From: Clostridiales bacterium
Lineage (GTDB): Bacteria > Bacillota > Clostridia > Oscillospirales > Acutalibacteraceae
Assembly (NCBI GenBank): GCA_021202245.1
Contig: JAJQDK010000060.1
Span: 1-6,490 of the forward strand
Reading direction: 5' to 3'
DNA: 6,490 bases
Made by a program: the position numbers and the translations under genes. This document shows, one piece after another, positions 1 to 3,901 of this stretch (position 1 is its first letter; every line of letters starts with the position of its first letter). The notes below the pieces were generated by a model. That model made no database searches. It had not been told where the DNA came from and saw only the letters and a list, made by a program, of their open reading frames with translations.

Positions 1-131
1 GATGAGGTGTAGGCGTGCAACGCCGTGTAACCTAATAAAAACTATAATTTTAATTTATCAATTTTTGAATTTGCATTTTAACGTGCATAGCTTTATCAAA
101 GGTTTAATATAAATTAAAACATCCTGCCTTT

Positions 132-164
132 ACCTCGGGCAGATAATATCAGCCCCTACGAGGT
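132..164. repeat. Palindromic intergenic repeat ending in CCCCTACG
   Basis: The outer arms ACCTCG (132-137) and CGAGGT (159-164) are perfect reverse complements. Inside them GGGC-a-GAT (137-144) faces ATC-a-GCCC (148-155) around an AAT loop. The unit ends in the unpaired string CCCCTACG. It resembles the second palindrome at 203-232, which ends in CGCTACGG. I infer two diverged members of one REP-like intergenic family; copy number in the genome cannot be seen from here. Confidence 0.5.
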
Positions 165-202
165 TGTGGGTCATCAAGTGACAGCACACAGTGGTATACA
201 TT

Positions 203-232
203 GCGGCAATGGCGGTCACTGACCGCCGCTAC
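203..232. repeat. Palindromic intergenic repeat, GGCGGTC hairpin
   Basis: GGCGGTC (211-217) and GACCGCC (221-227) form a perfect 7-bp stem with a 3-nt loop, flanked by CGCTACGG. There is no T-tract on either side, so it is not an obvious terminator. It shares its GCC-n-CTACG tail with the palindrome at 132-164, which suggests a common repeat family. Confidence 0.5.
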
Positions 233-325
233 GGACGTGCGGTAACTTTTACCTTTCATCATTATAGAAACCACCGATTAAATTCTTAATCCGACAACAT
301 TGCTCATTCTTGGGAAAAGCCTGTG

Positions 326-367
326 CAAAAGCAAAACTCCCCCGACGGCTTGCCGGAAGAGTTTTGC
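326..367 (-). terminator. Terminator of the DUF1540 gene
   Basis: On the minus strand GCAAAACTC (367-359) pairs perfectly with GAGTTTTGC (339-331). An inner CCGGC/GCCG-like region can extend the stem. It is followed by TTTTGC. It starts 27 nt after the stop codon of the DUF1540 gene, which is where its terminator would be expected. Confidence 0.65.
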
Positions 368-393
368 CGAATAAATTTGAGTGTAATTTACCG

Positions 394-573
394 TCAGCAG
401 CTGCAGGACTTAGCCTCAAAGCTCTGGCAGTCGGTGCATTGGCAAACAGTGGGGTTCTGTTCGTGCGTGCCTACCTTGATAGCTTCAAGTGAGCAGTAAT
501 CCTTGGTGTTGTTGTGGTGCTTGCAGCTTGTTACCGTACACATTACGCTCTGATTTGCATATGAATTGTCCAT
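394..573 (-). CDS. DUF1540 domain cysteine-rich small protein
   Basis: This 59-residue protein belongs, by pattern, to the DUF1540 family of small cysteine-rich proteins common in Clostridia. Their function is not established, and metal binding is only a guess from the cysteines. The cysteines lie at residues 12, 17, 27, 44, 46, 49, 57 and 59. The family-like stretches are VMCTVTSCKHH near residue 10 and CQCTDCQSFEAK near residue 44, the latter matching the usual C-terminal C-x-C-x2-C-x-S-F. There is no signal peptide or membrane segment, so it is probably cytoplasmic. The ATG start at 573 is set by GAGGTG (587-582) with an 8-nt spacer. The stop is TGA, followed by a hairpin terminator. It is transcribed divergently from the membrane protein gene at 695. 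A plus-strand open frame of similar length lies antisense to it and is not a gene. Confidence 0.9.
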   Translation of the reverse strand: MDNSYANQSVMCTVTSCKHHNNTKDYCSLEAIKVGTHEQNPTVCQCTDCQSFEAKSCSC

Positions 574-621
574 AGTTAATTCACCTCAAATATTTTTGTG
601 GCGGGTGTACCGCTTTATTTA

Positions 622-649
622 TTGTTGCAAAATAATTTTCATTTATACT
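622..649 (+). promoter_or_regulatory. Putative promoter for the 695 gene
   Basis: TTGTTG (622-627) is followed after 16 nt by TATACT (644-649), giving an expected transcription start near 656. That leaves a leader of about 40 nt before the ATG at 695. The -10 box overlaps the minus-strand -10 box at 642-647. Confidence 0.45.
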
Positions 650-671
650 GCACCCTACGTAAATTTCGCAA
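642..671 (-). promoter_or_regulatory. Putative promoter for the DUF1540 gene
   Basis: Read on the minus strand, TTGCGA (671-666) is followed after 18 nt by TATAAA (647-642), a plausible sigma-A promoter. The predicted -10 box overlaps the -10 box of the opposite-strand promoter at 622-649, so the two genes may compete for or share this site. The leader also contains a small GCGG/CCGC hairpin (601-613). Confidence 0.5.
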
Positions 672-694
672 TAAAATGTATTGAGGTGAATTGC

Positions 695-1027
695 ATGGAA
701 ATATTTTCTGTTGTACTGCTTGTGGTGTTTGCCGTGATAGGCATAATTTCTCTTGTTAGTGATTTGACATACTTTCTGTTCAGAAGCAAAAAGGACAGCT
801 CGATAATGTTTGTAACACCAATCGGCAAAAACTGCGAGGACGCCGAGCTTTTGCTCAGAAGCGCCGCCGCAAAGGTAAAATGGGTGAGCAGAGGCAGAAA
901 TGACTGTGTAATTTGCCTTGACTGCGATATGGACGATGAAACGAAGAAAATATGTGAAAATATTTGCAGGGAATACGGCTTTGCCAAGCTTTTGAGTAAA
1001 AAAGAATTTTATGATATGATTAGCTGA
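695..1027 (+). CDS. Small single-pass membrane protein, unknown function
   Basis: I do not recognise this 110-residue protein. Residues about 4-28 are an uninterrupted hydrophobic helix, followed by a basic RSKK, so the N-terminus is probably anchored and the rest (about residues 30-110) cytoplasmic. The soluble part is compact and acidic. It has cysteines in CVICLDCDMDD (near 70) and later CENIC, and a C-terminal LLSKKEFYDMI. The spacing does not match a zinc finger I know. The start at 695 is preferred over an upstream ATG at 566 because GAGGTG (683-688) sits 6 nt before it, and because 566 falls beside the divergent gene's start and upstream of the predicted promoter. A strong hairpin terminator lies 18 nt after the stop. 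Being next to a DUF1540 gene does not identify its role. Confidence 0.85.
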   Translation: MEIFSVVLLVVFAVIGIISLVSDLTYFLFRSKKDSSIMFVTPIGKNCEDAELLLRSAAAKVKWVSRGRNDCVICLDCDMDDETKKICENICREYGFAKLLSKKEFYDMIS

Positions 1028-1034
1028 AAAATGG

Positions 1035-1088
1035 AAAAATATATGTCGCCCGCCTGTTTAGGCGGGCGACTTTTGCGACTTTGGTTAA
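1035..1088 (+). terminator. Terminator of the 695 gene, copy 1 of a 54-nt hairpin repeat
   Basis: GTCGCCCGCC (1045-1054) and GGCGGGCGAC (1061-1070) form a perfect 10-bp stem with loop TGTTTA, followed by TTTT (1071-1074), 18 nt after the gene's stop codon. This is a good intrinsic terminator. The hairpin and its flanks (AAAAATATATGTC before, GACTTTTGCGACTT-n-GGTTAA after) recur at 2645-2697, so it also belongs to a dispersed repeat. Confidence 0.8.
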
Positions 1089-1117
1089 GTAGAACAGATT
1101 TTTAAGGTGCCGAAAGC

Positions 1118-1164
1118 AAAAATAAAGAAAAAGGCTGCCGCAAGCGAAGTAATGCTTGCGGCAG
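1118..1164 (-). terminator. Strong minus-strand intrinsic terminator
   Basis: CTGCCGCAAGC (1135-1145) and GCTTGCGGCAG (1154-1164) form a perfect 11-bp stem with an 8-nt loop. On the minus strand it is followed by CC and then TTTTTCTTTATTTTT (1132-1118). On the plus strand there is no T-tract, so it works for leftward transcripts only. It lies about 30 nt past the stop of the gene remnant at 1194-1262 and would also stop read-through from the thioredoxin-like gene. Confidence 0.85.
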
Positions 1165-1193
1165 TACGCAGTAGTAAAATATAATTTTTAATA

Positions 1194-1262
1194 TTATTTA
1201 ACTTTTTCAACTTTTTCAGCTATTGTTAAGCCCCGATTGTCAAGGCGCTTAAACGGAATATA
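1194..1262 (-). pseudogene. C-terminal remnant of a lost gene
   Basis: On the minus strand a frame reads YIPFKRLDNRGLTIAEKV and then EKVK before TAA (1196-1194). Its protein-like composition, lysine/glutamate-rich tail and a strong terminator about 30 nt downstream suggest the true 3' end of a gene. The frame is closed by an in-frame TAA at 1265-1263, just inside repeat copy A, whose left edge is at 1261. The rest of the gene is absent. I infer that insertion of the repeat, or recombination at it, removed the 5' part. I cannot name the parent protein. The segment is short, so chance cannot be excluded. Confidence 0.45.
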
Positions 1263-1264
1263 TT
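1237..1264 (+). promoter_or_regulatory. Putative promoter at the left edge of repeat A
   Basis: TTGTCA (1237-1242) is followed after 16 nt by TATATT (1259-1264). Its position matches the much better promoter at the same point of copy B (TTGATT-N17-TATAAT). Predicted transcription would start near 1271 and run rightward through the hairpins of copy A, then antisense to the thioredoxin-like gene. Confidence 0.35.
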
Positions 1265-1436
1265 ATAACTTATGCAAAGATGACCCCCGCCTCTAAGGCG
1301 GCGGGTGTCATTCATTATTTCAAGGGGAGTTGTAATCTCCTGCTGAAACAAAGAGGAGCTAACGCTCCCCTTTGCAAGCTGCAATCTATCGCAAGCTCTG
1401 TTTCAAGCGAGCTTGACAGAGCGTTGCTCTGATTTA
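1261..1436 (+). repeat. Multi-hairpin element, copy A
   Basis: This 176-nt segment is about 91% identical to 2471-2645 (roughly 16 differences including one indel, counted by eye). Read on the plus strand it holds a row of hairpins. H1 is ATGAC...GTCAT enclosing CCGCC/GGCGG (1280-1311). H2 is TTTCA..GGAG/CTCC..TGAAA (1318-1348). H3 is GGAGC-TAAC-GCTCC with CAAAG/CTTTG outside (about 1349-1374). H4 is GCTCTG...CAGAGC enclosing TCAAGC/GCTTGA (1395-1422). CAGAGC (1417-1422) can instead pair with the following GCTCTG (1426-1431), ahead of ATTTAATT. It ends 6 nt from the stop codon of the thioredoxin-like gene. It has no coding frame worth calling. It could be a structured RNA or a palindromic mobile repeat. 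Confidence 0.85.
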
Positions 1437-1442
1437 ATTGCG

Positions 1443-2057
1443 CTAAAGATATTCAACTATTTCCTCAATTTCATCTGTAGGGTTATTCCACATTTTTAGA
1501 ATTTGACTTTCTTGAGCTAAAATAACAATGGGAACACCTTCAATTGCATAGCTGTCAAATAGTTCATACATTTCATTGCTTTTGTCACCGTTTCGGTCTT
1601 TATTAGTATAGTAAGTTGGAAGTTCTACACAGTATTCTTCCAATTCCGGTTCAATGGCTTCTTCAAATTTTAAACATTCATCACAATCATTTCTCCCAAT
1701 GTAAATTAGCACAGGGGTTTCTGCGTTCAGGTCTTTTTCTAACTCATCCAAGGAAATACCTCTAAAATATTCCGATGAAATATAATCATCATCCCCTGTT
1801 AAGCTGTAAGGACTTACTGCTTTGAAGTAGTTTACTCCAAAAAATATATTGAGAATCATTAACACAGATATGATTGAAATGGTTGCTTTCCCTATTATAT
1901 CAATTTTATTTTTAAATCCCGTCTTTAAAATATGAATACCGTCTGCTAAAAATATAAGAAAAGTTAAAAATAGTGAAATCCAAAAGAAATTCATCATTAC
2001 ATCGTTGAGAATTACATCGGAAAACCTATCGCGAAAGAAGCCCGAATAAATAAGCAA
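1443..2057 (-). CDS. Membrane-anchored thioredoxin-like protein (start frameshifted)
   Basis: The open frame encodes 204 residues. It has two hydrophobic helices (about 23-45 and 57-78) and then a soluble domain (about 95-204) with thioredoxin-fold marks: PVLIYIGRNDCDECLKFEE with the redox pair C125/C128, and a cis-proline-like GVPIVIL (P176). The IGR-x2-C-x2-C-x2-F pattern resembles bacteriocin transport accessory (Bta/PedC-type) thioredoxin-like proteins. The likely role is disulfide or thiol exchange outside the membrane; the substrate is unknown. The frame begins only with TTG at 2057, which has no ribosome binding site, and the internal ATGs near 1997 have none either. A proper start with AAAGGAG lies at 2136 in another frame, so the gene appears frameshifted at its 5' end (see 2029-2136). 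Repeat A abuts its stop codon and repeat C abuts its ribosome binding site. It has no obvious operon partner. Confidence 0.75.
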   Translation of the reverse strand: MLIYSGFFRDRFSDVILNDVMMNFFWISLFLTFLIFLADGIHILKTGFKNKIDIIGKATISIISVLMILNIFFGVNYFKAVSPYSLTGDDDYISSEYFRGISLDELEKDLNAETPVLIYIGRNDCDECLKFEEAIEPELEEYCVELPTYYTNKDRNGDKSNEMYELFDSYAIEGVPIVILAQESQILKMWNNPTDEIEEIVEYL

Positions 2058-2136
2058 GGCGATATATATTAAATATCAAAAGGATAAAATCTGAGAATAA
2101 AAAAATAAATTGAATAGGTTGTGTTTTCTTGTTCAT
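2029..2136 (-). pseudogene. Out-of-frame 5' end of the thioredoxin-like gene
   Basis: AAAGGAG (2150-2144), a 7-nt spacer and ATG (2136-2134) make the best translation start in this region. The frame reads MNKKTQPIQFIFLFSDF and continues as a hydrophobic helix (LLIFNIYRLAYLFGLL) for 36 residues to TAG at 2028-2026. The thioredoxin-like frame is offset by +1. In that frame the sequence after a TGA at 2078-2076 reads YLIYIALLIYSGFF, which continues the same helix naturally. Removing one base between about 2075 and 2029 would give a single product of about 230 residues with three membrane helices. The cause may be a real frameshift mutation, an assembly error in the TATATAT run (2062-2069), or, less likely, recoding. 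Confidence 0.7.
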
Positions 2137-2150
2137 TACTGCACTCCTTT

Positions 2151-2290
2151 TATATAACTTAGGGCAAGACGTCCCGCCACCTATAGAGGTGGCGGGGAAC
2201 ATTGTAATCAGTAGGAGTACAATCTCCTACTGATTACTGACGGCATACGCCGTCACTTGCCACGTTGAAAACGGGGCAAGCCCCTTATTT
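2151..2290 (+). repeat. Multi-hairpin element, diverged copy C
   Basis: This segment keeps the left-edge string ATAACTTA, then GCAA-n-GA, and the order of hairpins of copies A and B, with largely different stem sequences. H1 is CCCGCCACCT (2173-2182) with AGGTGGCGGG (2187-2196). H2 has 13 perfect pairs, 2205-2217 with 2224-2236, and keeps the core GGAGT...AATCTCC. H3 is TGACGGC-ATAC-GCCGTCA (2238-2255). H4 is CTTGCC-a-CGTT (2256-2266) with AACG-g-GGCAAG (2270-2280). GGGG (2273-2276) can instead pair with CCCC (2281-2284), before TTATTT. A weak TTGTTC-N16-TATATA (2129-2156) precedes it on the plus strand. On the minus strand it forms the leader of the thioredoxin-like gene. Confidence 0.75.
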
Positions 2291-2356
2291 GAATATTAAG
2301 CATTTAATTTGATTTGTTCAACTCCATTTGGATGAAATATGCTCCAAAAAGACAAC

Positions 2357-2392
2357 AAATATTGCTATTTTAATATAGGCATAGCAATATTT
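2357..2392. promoter_or_regulatory. 12-bp inverted repeat, possible operator or hairpin
   Basis: AAATATTGCTAT (2357-2368) and ATAGCAATATTT (2381-2392) are perfect reverse complements separated by 12 nt. The right arm covers the -10 position (TGCTAT, minus strand, 2386-2381) of the possible leftward promoter whose -35 is TTGACA (2409-2404). A repressor operator is one reading. The arms are AT-rich and no T-run follows, so a terminator is less likely. Confidence 0.45.
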
Positions 2393-2409
2393 ACTGAGTT
2401 ATGTGTCAA
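2381..2409 (-). promoter_or_regulatory. Possible leftward promoter for the thioredoxin-like gene
   Basis: On the minus strand a consensus TTGACA (2409-2404) is followed after 17 nt by TGCTAT (2386-2381), which matches the -10 consensus at only three positions. A transcript from here would cross repeat C in antisense before reaching the start codon at 2136. The -35 is perfect and the -10 poor, so confidence is low. Confidence 0.3.
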
Positions 2410-2445
2410 CACAGCTGTAGCTTTATTTGATTAAATAAGTTTTTA

Positions 2446-2474
2446 TTGATTTAAGAATTTAAAGGTAGTATAAT
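2446..2474 (+). promoter_or_regulatory. Sigma-A-type promoter upstream of repeat B and alr
   Basis: TTGATT (2446-2451), 17 nt, then a perfect TATAAT (2469-2474): the best promoter in the window. Transcription should start near 2481, so copy B and the hairpin at 2655-2680 would form a structured leader of about 240 nt before alr. It could instead make a separate RNA that ends at that hairpin. Confidence 0.6.
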
Positions 2475-2645
2475 ATAACTTATGCAAAGATGGTCCCCGT
2501 CTCTAAGGCGGCGGCTGCCATTCATCATTTCAGTGGGAGTTGTAATCTCCTGCTGAAACACTGAGGAGCTAACGCTCCCTTTGCAAGCTGCAATCTATCG
2601 CAAGCTCTGTTTCAAATGAGCTTGACAGAGCGTTGCTACGATTTA
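2471..2645 (+). repeat. Multi-hairpin element, copy B (alr leader)
   Basis: This is 175 nt, about 91% identical to copy A (1261-1436) and in the same orientation. Several differences from A preserve pairing in H1: A1283-T1308 of copy A is G-C here (2493 and 2518), and two C-G pairs become T-G. In H2, TTTCAG/CTGAAA pairs one base further than in A. The outer pairs of H3 are weakened, and H4 keeps GCTCTG (2604-2609) with CAGAGC (2626-2631). The alternative last hairpin seen in A is lost because GCTCTG has become GCTACG. It lies in the predicted 5' leader of alr. Because A and C have no rightward gene after them, the element is probably not an alr-specific riboswitch. Confidence 0.85.
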
Positions 2646-2697
2646 AAAATATATGTCAATCGCCTATATAGGCGGTGACTTTTGCGACTTAGGTTAA
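2645..2697 (+). repeat. Hairpin repeat copy 2, possible attenuator before alr
   Basis: This is a 53-nt relative of 1035-1088. The stem GTC-a-ATCGCC (2655-2664) with GGCGGTGAC (2671-2679) has loop TATATA, one bulged A, and TTTT (2680-2683) after it. Relative to copy 1 one C-G pair has become A-T on both sides and another C-G has become T-G, so the hairpin has been kept while its sequence changed. It ends 25 nt before the alr start codon. It could terminate the RNA started near 2481 or attenuate alr; it is a weaker terminator than copy 1. Confidence 0.65.
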
Positions 2698-2722
2698 AAC
2701 TCGTCTTTAAGAAGGTAAAGCT

Positions 2723-3901
2723 ATGGATTTTGTAAAAAGAACCTGGGCGGAAATTTCGCTTGACGCTGTTGTTCATAATTTTAATGAAATAAAGAAAAAA
2801 ATCGGCGGAAAAGCAAAAATCTGCTGCGTTATCAAGGCTGACGGCTACGGCCACGGCGCAGTGGAGCTTGCGCATACATATGAAGCTCTCGGCGCCGATT
2901 ACTTTGCCGTTTCCAATATTGATGAGGGAATAGAGATAAGAAGCTCCGGAATCGGGCTTCCTATAGTTATCCTCGGCTACACTCCGGTTGCGGAAGCCGC
3001 AAAGCTTGAGGAATACAACATCTCTCAGGCGGTTTTCGGCTTTGATTATGCCAAGGCTTTATCCGATGAATGTGTTAAGCAGGGCTGTAAATGTAAAATA
3101 CATATTAAAATTGATACCGGAATGAGCCGTATAGGATTTATGTGCCAGGAATTTCCGAGAGATGATTATTCTGTTAAAGAAATTATCGAAGCCTGCGCAC
3201 TACCCAATCTTTTGCACGAGGGCTTATTTACGCATTTTTGTGTATCCGATGAGGGAGAAGAGGGCAGAGCTTTTATCGAAAAGCAGTATGCAAACTTTCT
3301 GCACGTAAAGTCCGAATTAAAGGGTGCGGGGCTCAGCTTTGAGGTTTGCCACTGCTCCAACAGCGGAGCTATAGAGGACTATTCCGACACCTACTGCGAT
3401 ATGGTGCGTGCCGGCATAATTTTATACGGACTTTCTCCCTCCGCAAAGCTCAGGGGCAGGCTTGATTTAATTCCGGTAATGACTTTGAAAACAGCCGTTT
3501 CGTTTGTTAAGGAGCTGAAAAAGGGAGCGGATATTTCATACGGAAGAACCTTTACCGCGCCCGAGGATATGAAAATAGCAACGGTTCCCATAGGCTATGC
3601 CGACGGATATATTCGCCGCAATGCACAAAAAGGATATATGCTTGTAAACGGAAAGAAAGCCGAAATTGTGGGAAGAATATGTATGGATCAGACTATGCTC
3701 GACGTCACCGACATTGATGACGTCGGCGCAGGTGATGAGGTTATTGTGTTCGGCACAGGCAAAAACGGAGAGCCCACAGCCGATATGATTGCCGAAAATA
3801 CCGACACAATAAATTATGAAGCGGTGTGCCTTGTGAGCAAGCGTGTTCCGAGGATATACTGCAAGGACGGAATAATGACGGATGTGATGTATAAATTATG
3901 A
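2723..3901 (+). CDS. alr: Alanine racemase
   Basis: This PLP-dependent enzyme interconverts L- and D-alanine in the cytoplasm and supplies D-Ala for peptidoglycan cross-linking. The 392-residue length is normal for the family. The N-terminal TIM barrel starts with WAEISLDAVVHNF and carries the cofactor lysine K38 in VIKADGYGHGA. HIKIDTGMSRIGF (127-139) and HCSNSGA (210-216) are typical barrel motifs. The C-terminal beta domain carries the second catalytic base Y273 in ISYGRTF, then PIGYADGY (289-296) and GRICMDQTMLDVTD (317-330). All key residues seem intact. The ATG at 2723 follows GAAGG (2711-2715) with a 7-nt spacer. Its stop overlaps the polA start (ATGA, 3898-3901), so the two are translationally coupled. 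The leader holds repeat B and a hairpin, which could affect expression. Confidence 0.98.
   Translation: MDFVKRTWAEISLDAVVHNFNEIKKKIGGKAKICCVIKADGYGHGAVELAHTYEALGADYFAVSNIDEGIEIRSSGIGLPIVILGYTPVAEAAKLEEYNISQAVFGFDYAKALSDECVKQGCKCKIHIKIDTGMSRIGFMCQEFPRDDYSVKEIIEACALPNLLHEGLFTHFCVSDEGEEGRAFIEKQYANFLHVKSELKGAGLSFEVCHCSNSGAIEDYSDTYCDMVRAGIILYGLSPSAKLRGRLDLIPVMTLKTAVSFVKELKKGADISYGRTFTAPEDMKIATVPIGYADGYIRRNAQKGYMLVNGKKAEIVGRICMDQTMLDVTDIDDVGAGDEVIVFGTGKNGEPTADMIAENTDTINYEAVCLVSKRVPRIYCKDGIMTDVMYKL

Larger units (their letters stand above)
1..330. other. Gene-free stretch with palindromes
   Basis: I find no convincing coding region here. Short open frames exist on both strands, for example a minus-strand frame of about 38 codons beginning near 261, but none has a ribosome binding site or a recognisable product. 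The stretch contains a small GGCG/CGCC hairpin near 13-25, an AT-rich segment (about 30-120), and the two palindromic repeats listed separately. Confidence 0.6.
2291..2445. other. Gene-free AT-rich spacer
   Basis: Between repeat C and the promoter of repeat B I see no gene on either strand; the longest frames are about 20 codons and lack start signals. The stretch holds one perfect inverted repeat and one possible leftward promoter, both listed separately. Confidence 0.6.

Noticed and set aside
310..492. Plus-strand 60-codon open frame
   Set aside because: It is antisense to the DUF1540 gene, has no convincing ribosome binding site, and its first part runs through that gene's terminator hairpin.
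566..694. Extended N-terminus of the 695 gene from the ATG at 566
   Set aside because: It would start beside the divergent gene's start codon and upstream of the predicted promoter; the GAGGTG site 6 nt before 695 fixes the start there.
655..987. Minus-strand 110-codon open frame
   Set aside because: It is a shadow of the membrane protein gene, with no start signals and a composition that mirrors the plus-strand codons.
1261..2645. CRISPR array
   Set aside because: Copies are about 175 nt, few and irregularly spaced with a gene between them, and lack short repeats with uniform spacers; no cas genes.
1261..2645. Composite transposon bounded by copies A and B
   Set aside because: No transposase, no clear terminal inverted repeats and no target duplication; the third copy lies inside the interval.
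2481..2697. Known riboswitch or T-box in front of alr
   Set aside because: I see no T-box core or other familiar aptamer motif, and near-identical copies occur where no rightward gene follows.
2636..2875. Minus-strand open frame spanning the alr start
   Set aside because: It crosses the hairpin repeat, the alr ribosome binding site and the alr N-terminus; no start signal or recognisable product.
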